This document shows positions 7,752 through 13,691 of a stretch of 13,691 bases of DNA, in pieces. The stretch's first letter is position 1, and each line of letters opens with the position of its first letter. The translations under genes were made by a program, and so were the position numbers. The notes beneath the pieces are model-generated. The model did not search any database, was not told the DNA's origin, and was given only the letters and a program-made list of their open reading frames with translations. The DNA is from Anaerolineae bacterium (GTDB lineage: Bacteria > Chloroflexota > Anaerolineae > Promineifilales > Promineifilaceae), in contig JANQGC010000366.1 of assembly GCA_028277515.1 (NCBI GenBank), positions 1 through 13,691 of the forward strand, read 5' to 3'.

Positions 7752-8762
7752 ATGGAAAACGAAGGTAAAATACCCATTATTGATTTTACAAGTCTGCCGG
7801 TTTCGGGAACGATTACCCTGCTGCGCACCATCGGCCAACATTTATTGACCTGTGTTCTTAAGGGCCTGCAGCCAGATTTATTAGAGCAACTCAATCAAGA
7901 CCAGGCGCGTCTGCTGGTCACGCACCTGGGACGGACACCACGTCCCAGCCGCCAATTCTATGCCCACAAGTCGTGGACTTCGAGCCTCCCGGCAAGAGTT
8001 AGAGATCACGTTTTACGCCTGCTGCGCCAGGATAAGCGATTCCCTTTTGCCCAATCCGTGGAAATGATGATTTCCGGGCAGCTATCCACGGCTTCATTTG
8101 TTGCCCGTACCGGTGACGAACTCTCCTACGCCCTGGAACTGCCGGAGGGTTATCATTTTCCGGCCGATCTCTGGGGGATATTAGGACGATATGCCTGGGA
8201 TGATCTGCAATTCAGGCACCATATCGTTGAAGTTCTGGAGAGAGAATTGCGTAGTAGAACCTTATTTTCGGCCGCTTTAAAGCCGCAAGAAAACAATGAG
8301 CCGCGCGATCATCCCTTTCCCACCATGCATCTCACCCCGCAGCTTTTTTGGCTGCTCATCTCTATGGCTGTTTCAACGATCCATTTTAAGCGCAGCTATC
8401 GTATCTTGCCCGCTCGCCGACGCATCCGCAAAGCTCTTCTGTTGTTGCAAAAGGAAGGCTTGCGCCAGGGCCTCATGCCGGAGTGGGCCGGGCTTTGGGA
8501 TCAATGGGTCTTGTTGGAAGCGGCAACGCATTGGAACATGGAACAACTCTCCGATGATCTACAGCAGGTATTGGCTGAGCTGCCTCTCGCGCTGTTTCGT
8601 GCAAGAAGTATTCGCCTATCAGAAGACAATATGGGTGGGCTAATAAAAGCAATAAATCAAACTCAAGGAGAACAACGGCCGCAAAAGGTCGCAATCGCTC
8701 AAAAAAATTGGGCGGATAGGATGCCCGGCTGGTTCGCCCAATGGAATCAAGACCGACGCTAA
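7752..8762 (+). CDS. Hypothetical helical basic protein of the second MoxR module
   Basis: This 336-residue protein is not one I recognise. The ATG at 7752 follows the previous TAG after one base. An upstream in-frame ATG at 7602 is rejected because it would overlap 149 bases of a conserved gene. The ribosome site is weak, so translation is probably coupled. The protein is predicted to be mostly helical and is rich in Arg, Leu, Gln and Trp, with basic clusters at 61-92 and 213-227 (FKRSYRILPARRRIRK). The segment 196-212 (PQLFWLLISMAVSTI) is hydrophobic but short and flanked by charge, so a buried helix is more likely than a membrane span. There is no nuclease, ATPase or VWA motif. Its position directly before the RavA-like ATPase, with a 12-base gap, suggests an adaptor or substrate of that ATPase; this is inference. 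Confidence 0.85.
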   Translation: MENEGKIPIIDFTSLPVSGTITLLRTIGQHLLTCVLKGLQPDLLEQLNQDQARLLVTHLGRTPRPSRQFYAHKSWTSSLPARVRDHVLRLLRQDKRFPFAQSVEMMISGQLSTASFVARTGDELSYALELPEGYHFPADLWGILGRYAWDDLQFRHHIVEVLERELRSRTLFSAALKPQENNEPRDHPFPTMHLTPQLFWLLISMAVSTIHFKRSYRILPARRRIRKALLLLQKEGLRQGLMPEWAGLWDQWVLLEAATHWNMEQLSDDLQQVLAELPLALFRARSIRLSEDNMGGLIKAINQTQGEQRPQKVAIAQKNWADRMPGWFAQWNQDRR

Positions 8763-8769
8763 GGAAGAG
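8761..8769 (+). promoter_or_regulatory. Ribosome binding site of the RavA-like ATPase gene
   Basis: The AAGGAAGAG stretch overlaps the TAA stop of the preceding gene and lies five bases before the ATG at 8775. The 12-base gap here is the widest between any two genes in the window, which leaves no room for a promoter or terminator between them. Confidence 0.7.
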
Positions 8770-8774
8770 AATCT

Positions 8775-9827
8775 ATGGCTACATATAAAGTTTTTAATCC
8801 TCAAGTTTTATTGGCACTAGCGCGAGAGCATCAGAAAACTTTTCTAGACCTGGCGGAAATCGAGACGATCCTGAACCGGCGGTTTTCAAATATGGAGGAC
8901 CCGATTCTTGCGCTGATTCTCGCCGTCGCCAGTGGTGAGCCGCTGCTTTTTGTCGGCCCGCCAGGCACTGCTAAATCACGCCTGATTCGCGTTTTTTGTG
9001 AATTGGTCGGCCTTATTGATCTACGAAATCTTGGAAAAAAACAGAATGATCAGCAGAACAGCTATTTTGAATATTTGTTGACGCCCTTCACTGAACCTGG
9101 GGAGTTATTTGGTTACTTCAATGTCGAGCAAGTGCAAGGTAAGACAACCTTAATTCGGAACCAAAAGGGGATGATGCAGCAAGCAAAAGTGGTCTATTTG
9201 GACGAAGTATTTAATGGATCCAGCGCCATCTTGAATTCGATCCTGGCTTTTGTTAATGAAGGTATTTTCCATGATCGTGGCGAAATAACAGAGGTCGAGA
9301 TGCAAGTCTTATTCGGAGCTACCAATGATGTCCCCCAAACGAATGAGCTGCGCGCCATTTATGACCGGTTCCTCCTGCGCTGTGAGGTTAATAATGTCAA
9401 TGAATCTGCAGCGGCCATAAAAAATTTGCTGGAAAAAGGGTGGCAGGAAACTTACAGCACCCATCAAAAGCAAGACTTCAGCGATCTATTGGATAACCTG
9501 GAACTCTTCAGGAAAGATTTAGTCAAACGCACGTCTAAAGGAGAACTGGCTGTAGGCAGCGATTCTGACTTCTTCGGAGCTTTGACCCAGCGCGTTTCTC
9601 ATATGCGGCGTATGGAACTTTCAGATATGTCCAACAGGCGAATGGTAAAAATGCTCAATGTCATGTTAATTCACAGTCTCTATGAGGCAGTTCGCCACAA
9701 CCGGCTCAATCCGCCAGGGATTATGCTCAGTGATGAACAATTTATGCTGCTGCGCTTTTCTCAAGATCGTCTGGATGAGCTTTCTGAGATGCATTTAGAT
9801 TATAGAAAGGCTGCACCATCAGCATGA
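8775..9827 (+). CDS. RavA-like MoxR family AAA+ ATPase
   Basis: This 350-residue AAA+ ATPase belongs to a different MoxR branch from the one at 1178. Walker A is GPPGTAKS (61-68). The phrase LLTPFTEPGELFGYFNV (101-117) corresponds to the RavA-type LTRFSTPEEVFGP element. Walker B is VVYLDEVFNGSSAILNSIL (139-157), sensor 1 is GATNDVP (181-187), AIYDRFLLR (194-202) supplies the arginine finger, and SNRRMVKML (286-294) probably holds sensor 2. RavA in enterobacteria works with the VWA protein ViaA and acts on membrane redox complexes, but this protein lacks the long C-terminal LARA-containing extension and stops at about the AAA+ lid. It ends with an ATGA overlap with the next gene. No VWA gene stands beside it in the usual ViaA position, so its client is probably among the flanking unknown proteins or in the upstream module. 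Confidence 0.93.
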   Translation: MATYKVFNPQVLLALAREHQKTFLDLAEIETILNRRFSNMEDPILALILAVASGEPLLFVGPPGTAKSRLIRVFCELVGLIDLRNLGKKQNDQQNSYFEYLLTPFTEPGELFGYFNVEQVQGKTTLIRNQKGMMQQAKVVYLDEVFNGSSAILNSILAFVNEGIFHDRGEITEVEMQVLFGATNDVPQTNELRAIYDRFLLRCEVNNVNESAAAIKNLLEKGWQETYSTHQKQDFSDLLDNLELFRKDLVKRTSKGELAVGSDSDFFGALTQRVSHMRRMELSDMSNRRMVKMLNVMLIHSLYEAVRHNRLNPPGIMLSDEQFMLLRFSQDRLDELSEMHLDYRKAAPSA

Positions 9828-11635
9828 ATCAAACTAACAACGTTCATTTTGAACTCATTCCCGCGAGCGATGCTCAATTGTTTTGTGCTGAGCGTTTTGA
9901 GAACTTGCAGCCGGCGGAAGGTCGTCTTGCCCTGGCTATCGTGACTGCGCTTCACAGCCGGCATGTCGGCATCACGCCGCAACTGGCTGCCGGTCTGGCC
10001 CAAATTTTGCTTAATGCCTCCATCAAGCCTGATGGGTTCCCCGCTCCCTGGGATGCGGTGCACCAAAAACTAAGAGCCACCCTGCGCGACCTGTCTAATG
10101 TGCCTGATTTTGGCCGAGAGACCGCGGAATCCTCTTTTGTTCCCCTACGTTTTAATGCCTCTATCAGTTATACGGTGTTGCGGCTGGCTGCTCCCCTGGT
10201 GAACCAGGCCGTGGAACAAAATGGGCGGGCTTTTCTTTTCTGCGCCGATGACGATGGGATCCGATCCATAAAGAGTGATACTTACCATCAATATGAAGCA
10301 GCTTTAAGCTCAAACATTTACCGGCTGGCCGGGGAAGAAATGAAGCCGCACCAACAGTTATTCTGGCAGGAAAAAGCTATCATGCTTTCCAGCCTGACGC
10401 TTAAAAGATCGCGAAGTGGCGTTTCCCCATCAGTGGCCATGACTCAGAACCAGGGGGCCTCCGAACACCGCCTGCTGCCGACTGTCTCTGATCCGAACCT
10501 GTCTCTATTTTTAACGTTACAGCCGGATATGAGGAAACGAGAAAAAAGGACGAAACGCCAATATCAAATGGCCGTTCGGCCGCAACTTCGTGAGCGTTAT
10601 CTGCCCGAAGCCGGCGCCGATGGTGTATTTGTTACCCGCAGTCCGGAAGATATGCAGCGCATGCTGGTCAGTGAGATGTCCTATCCGGAGATTGAACGTT
10701 TAGATAGGCTTTTTAATAGTGGTTTTTTCGCTATTGAACGGCCGCCCAAACCGGTGCGTCTGCGCGATATTCTCGTTGTCGGCCTTTTTCCGGGCACGAA
10801 CGGTCTGCAAACCAGCGACATTTTTAGCAAAACATGCTGGTTTGAGTTTCTGCTTCATTTCAGCCGGCTCTTGAAACAAAGCGACATGAGCAGGAGTGAA
10901 CTTCGTTGGATTGAAGGGGATGTTTACCGGCGGATTCGTTCCATCTCCATGATGGTCAACGATCTACCCGATATTCCCTTGACCTTAAACGAAAATAATC
11001 TGCAATCCTACCGCCAGCATTTCTTAATGAAATTAGGCTGGCTGCCCTCCTATCTTGATGATTATGCCTATTTCGATCCGCTGCCTCTTTGGGAACAAGG
11101 GTTTTCAAGCTCAAACGATAACCGCGTAAAAGAAGGATACGAAGCGTGGGTTAAAGCTGCCTGGCAAGCCCAAAAAGAAGATGCGCGCTGGACACAGAAA
11201 AAGGATCAGGGTTATCGCCGCAAGCACATCTTAATGAGCGACTCTGAACAGCCTTTAAGCCTTAAAAAATGGCGGCTCGATCAATTCGCTTATGTCCATC
11301 TTATGATTTTTCTGCCCCGCTCTCTGCGCCAAGGTTACCTGGTTGATGAAGATGAGGCGGGCCAAGTAAGCGCTGATGGCGATCAGCAAAAGCGGGCGAT
11401 TTTGGATCGCCCAACCATGCATTATCGTTCTTTGCTACGCCATAAAGCACACAGTGGGATGAGTTTGAGCATTACCTGGATGCCGGAAAATGCAGGTAGT
11501 AGTGATTGGTATTTCTCAGGTCGAAACTACAGCGGACCGGTTTTTGAGGAAAATGATCTGTCCCTGGGGAGTAAGGCCGGCCGGTTGGTTGAGACATGGC
11601 TGGCGAATATTACAAAGGAAATGCAGCGTGGCTGA
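9824..11635 (+). CDS. Hypothetical 603-residue protein coupled to the RavA-like ATPase
   Basis: This 603-residue protein is of no family I recognise. The ATG overlaps the ATPase stop as ATGA. GAAAGG at 9805-9810 is 13 bases upstream, rather far, so translation is probably coupled. Residues 1-200 are mainly helical. A basic stretch follows at 236-260 (MRKREKRTKRQ). A mixed region at 265-345 contains DGVFVTRSPEDMQRML and RLRDILVVGLFPGTNG. Residues 345-500 are helical and Trp-rich, and the last 100 residues look beta-rich. There is no membrane helix or signal peptide. A VWA fold was considered because RavA-type ATPases normally pair with one, but no DxSxS site is visible; a very degenerate VWA domain cannot be excluded. 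The tight coupling suggests a stable complex with the ATPase. Confidence 0.85.
   Translation: MNQTNNVHFELIPASDAQLFCAERFENLQPAEGRLALAIVTALHSRHVGITPQLAAGLAQILLNASIKPDGFPAPWDAVHQKLRATLRDLSNVPDFGRETAESSFVPLRFNASISYTVLRLAAPLVNQAVEQNGRAFLFCADDDGIRSIKSDTYHQYEAALSSNIYRLAGEEMKPHQQLFWQEKAIMLSSLTLKRSRSGVSPSVAMTQNQGASEHRLLPTVSDPNLSLFLTLQPDMRKREKRTKRQYQMAVRPQLRERYLPEAGADGVFVTRSPEDMQRMLVSEMSYPEIERLDRLFNSGFFAIERPPKPVRLRDILVVGLFPGTNGLQTSDIFSKTCWFEFLLHFSRLLKQSDMSRSELRWIEGDVYRRIRSISMMVNDLPDIPLTLNENNLQSYRQHFLMKLGWLPSYLDDYAYFDPLPLWEQGFSSSNDNRVKEGYEAWVKAAWQAQKEDARWTQKKDQGYRRKHILMSDSEQPLSLKKWRLDQFAYVHLMIFLPRSLRQGYLVDEDEAGQVSADGDQQKRAILDRPTMHYRSLLRHKAHSGMSLSITWMPENAGSSDWYFSGRNYSGPVFEENDLSLGSKAGRLVETWLANITKEMQRG
11614..11619 (+). 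promoter_or_regulatory. Ribosome binding site setting the GTG start at 11628
   Basis: AAAGGA lies eight bases before GTG at 11628, inside the end of the 603-residue gene. No ATG with a better site lies nearby in the frame of the next gene, so GTG at 11628 is the best start. Confidence 0.7.
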
Positions 11636-13691
11636 GAATTATTTTCGTTTCTTCCGTCTTGAGCCAAGGCAAGCGTTACACCTTTTAGCAGCCTTCATTA
11701 AAGAAGAAGGGAAACACCGGCATCTGCTGCAAGAAATGAAGGTCATGATAACCTATCCTGAACTCATGGGCTTTGACGGGCCGGCGGATGTGAGTTTATT
11801 GGTTCAGGATCGCACCGAGGAGCGTGGCAATCGGAAATGGCATTCGGCACTGTTGGCCTTCAAATCCTCTTACCAAAATGTCAGCGAATTGAATGAACCG
11901 GTTCCCACGACAAAAATTGATGGTGCGCAGCATCTGGCCGCCGGGCTACCAGCCGTATTGCAGATATGCAGGGCTGAGGATGAACGTCAGGAAGCGCAAT
12001 ATTTAGATAAAGAGAAATTTTTAATTTTGCCGGAAGCGGACCCCGAAATTTTTGAGAAGCTGCGCTTCTTCGCCACATCCGTTCGTTTTGCAACGGCCGT
12101 TTCCGGATCACAAGAATATCTACTGTGCCACCTAAAGGATGATCAATCTCGTTCTTCCGGCCTACAAGGCGCCTATGACGGCCGACAATTCAACGGAGGC
12201 ATTCTCCTGGATGGCTACCAGGCAATTGAACGAACCATCTTTGTTCCCCCCCATTACCGCCCCCACAGGCGGGCGCTCAACGACTTCTGCGAAATTCTGA
12301 CCGGCTACCCCGCGCTGTTCGACGCCAAAGGGAATCTTGACGAATCTCCAATATTGGCTTTAGTTTATGATCCGCCGGCTGAAGACGAAACAGATCCGAC
12401 ATTATTCATAACCGGCAATCTTACCTTTCATGCACAGACCAGCACTGAATCCCGCGCCGAAGAAGTACAGGGATTTGAAATCGCTGCCCTGGATGACAGC
12501 CAGGAAGCATTAACCACGCTTCAAGAACGGCTGCAACAATATGCCAGGGATGGCCATGGTTATAGGCTGGAACTGCGCCTTTCACGTTATAAGGAGGCAA
12601 ACGAATCAGAATACAATCGGTTGTTGATCATCGAAGCGGAAATAGGAGAACGGCTGGCCGAGTTAGACAGCTTTCGTGTTCCGCGATCAAAACTCCTGCG
12701 TTTTACTCAAGCTCAACTGCCTGCTTTAGCAGATGTCATTCGCAGCTACCCGCCGGCCAATTTAGAAAAACTTAAATATGGTTTTTCAGGAACAAGCGAC
12801 CGCTTCACGGAAGGTGTCCACTATCTGCTTATCCCTCCGGCGTTGAAGATGAATGAACTGGACCCGCTGATATATTGGGAAGCCCACGATCAACAACCGT
12901 TACGATTTTGGTTGGAGCCTTATTGGATGCGCTTCTACCATCCTCCGCAGACGAAGTCGCTCGTCTTTGTGCCCCATGGAACCATGCTCTATCCATCGCT
13001 TCATAGCTGGGATTTGGAAACCATGGATGAATATTTACGCCAAATATTAGGAGACCGCTATCACGGCCGTCATGGTATGCAGGCTTTGCCGGAAAATCCA
13101 ATCTATCTATTTGATGGTGAACCCCATCCTGATGCGGAGATTTACCTCACCGTATTGGATCAGAATAAATTCGTCAAACTGACCACCAGGCTGAGTTGGA
13201 TCAATGATAACCTGAGCCTGCTTAATGATATAGGGCTAGAACCTTTGATCAAACAGATGGCTGATGATTTGCTGCGCCATCGTCTCGCCGAAGATCTGGC
13301 TCAAAAGGCAGATCGCGCGGTTGCTGATTATGAGCGGGCAGTCAAAAGAACAGAGCTAAGCATCGCCGAAAAAACAACAGAATTGACCGGCCATGTGACC
13401 CAAGGACTGACCGACATTGTGAATCATTCGGCCGACTTTGCCGGACGTGCCCACAACTTAAATGAAAAGTTAGCGACAATTGAAGCCCTCTATGCAGAAA
13501 TCCAGGCCCTGGCCAAACGCACTGATGAACTCACTATTGAGACGGAACAGAAGGCGATTGGCGACCTGGGAGAATACTCCGATACCTTAACCGTCAGAGT
13601 TGAGCAGGCCATAGAGAAAGCGGAAAAAACCCGGCTGCGGCTAGAAGAAGAAGTAGCCTTGTCCATCAATCGCTTATTGGCAACACAAGAG
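11628..13691 (+). CDS. Hypothetical large protein with C-terminal coiled coil (3' end outside window)
   Basis: A frame opening with GTG at 11628 is free of stops to the window edge, giving at least 688 residues. It overlaps the preceding gene by eight bases. The first 540 residues look like a mixed alpha/beta globular region, with no motif I can assign. Recognisable stretches include LLAFKSSYQNVSEL (75-88), GYRLELRLSRYKEANESEYN (311-330) and LVFVPHGTMLYPSLHSWD (445-462). From about 545 to the edge the sequence is charged and heptad-like, alternating Leu/Ile/Val with Glu, Lys and Arg (for example LNEKLATIEALYAEIQALAK, 611-630), which is a long coiled coil that continues beyond the window. No membrane helix or signal peptide appears so far. 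Position and coupling make it part of the second MoxR module, perhaps a scaffold or effector; its end may carry a further domain. Confidence 0.87.
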   Translation, partial: MAENYFRFFRLEPRQALHLLAAFIKEEGKHRHLLQEMKVMITYPELMGFDGPADVSLLVQDRTEERGNRKWHSALLAFKSSYQNVSELNEPVPTTKIDGAQHLAAGLPAVLQICRAEDERQEAQYLDKEKFLILPEADPEIFEKLRFFATSVRFATAVSGSQEYLLCHLKDDQSRSSGLQGAYDGRQFNGGILLDGYQAIERTIFVPPHYRPHRRALNDFCEILTGYPALFDAKGNLDESPILALVYDPPAEDETDPTLFITGNLTFHAQTSTESRAEEVQGFEIAALDDSQEALTTLQERLQQYARDGHGYRLELRLSRYKEANESEYNRLLIIEAEIGERLAELDSFRVPRSKLLRFTQAQLPALADVIRSYPPANLEKLKYGFSGTSDRFTEGVHYLLIPPALKMNELDPLIYWEAHDQQPLRFWLEPYWMRFYHPPQTKSLVFVPHGTMLYPSLHSWDLETMDEYLRQILGDRYHGRHGMQALPENPIYLFDGEPHPDAEIYLTVLDQNKFVKLTTRLSWINDNLSLLNDIGLEPLIKQMADDLLRHRLAEDLAQKADRAVADYERAVKRTELSIAEKTTELTGHVTQGLTDIVNHSADFAGRAHNLNEKLATIEALYAEIQALAKRTDELTIETEQKAIGDLGEYSDTLTVRVEQAIEKAEKTRLRLEEEVALSINRLLATQE

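Larger units (their letters stand above)
1639..13434. other. Dispersed over-represented palindrome CGGCCG (29 copies)
   Basis: By eye I count 29 copies of CGGCCG between 1639 and 13434, for example at 1639, 2157, 2862, 4060, 4489, 4567, 4724, 4789, 4845, 5142, 5604, 5691, 6089, 6177, 6339, 7222, 7295, 7649, 7692, 8161, 8269, 8676, 10577, 10739, 11578, 12094, 12179, 13064 and 13429. About three are expected at 50% GC. All lie within genes, in several codon phases, and none lies in the repeat tract before 1181. Confidence 0.75.

Noticed and set aside
10772..10812. Possible VWA metal site around ILVVGLFPGTNG in the 603-residue protein
   Set aside because: There is no Asp-x-Ser-x-Ser pattern: glycine and phenylalanine occupy the key positions.
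11881..13101. Antisense open frames at 11881-12111 and 12829-13101
   Set aside because: They are short, without ribosome sites, and lie opposite a continuous + strand frame that is open from 11628 to the window edge.

Overview
The window is a tightly packed block in which every gene reads on the + strand. It is almost certainly one polycistronic operon cut at both ends: adjacent genes overlap by 4 to 10 bases or are separated by 1 to 12 bases. I see no RNA gene, transposon, CRISPR array, internal promoter or terminator. The sequence is near 50% GC by eye, with Shine-Dalgarno sites and some TTG/GTG starts. The combination of MoxR, DUF58, BatA-like and a large VWA/amidotransferase-like membrane protein is common in environmental phyla such as Chloroflexota and Planctomycetota. 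A member of the Chloroflexota is my low-confidence guess, because no taxonomic marker gene is present.

Layout. (1) Positions 3-1181 hold the 3' end of a gene whose product has about 280 residues of Ser/Gly/Glu/Gln repeats, then an acidic linker and an aromatic C-terminal tail. (2) Positions 1178-7750 form a classical MoxR/Bat-type module: a MoxR AAA+ ATPase with an extra insertion (1178-2407), a DUF58 protein with an altered metal site (2413-3444), a BatA-like membrane VWA protein (3435-5093), and a large membrane protein with two VWA domains and an amidotransferase-like fold (5084-7750). (3) Positions 7752-13691 form a second module built around a different, RavA-like MoxR ATPase (8775-9827). 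It is flanked by three proteins I cannot place in any family: a 336-residue basic helical protein, a 603-residue protein, and a protein of at least 688 residues that ends in a long coiled coil and runs off the window.

How they may work together. MoxR ATPases are generally thought to act as chaperone-like remodellers on VWA-domain partners. The first module puts its VWA domains on the outer face of the membrane, as judged from the positive-inside rule, with DUF58 and MoxR inside. The second module has a MoxR ATPase but no recognisable VWA partner of its own, so its three unknown proteins are the natural candidates for substrates, adaptors or effectors. Joining two MoxR subfamilies in one translationally coupled operon is the most interesting aspect of the window. 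It recalls, without matching on sight, the predicted multi-component MoxR-VWA ternary systems described computationally in bacteria.

A separate genome-level signal is strong over-representation of the palindrome CGGCCG: 29 copies counted by eye after position 1181, where about 3 would be expected by chance.
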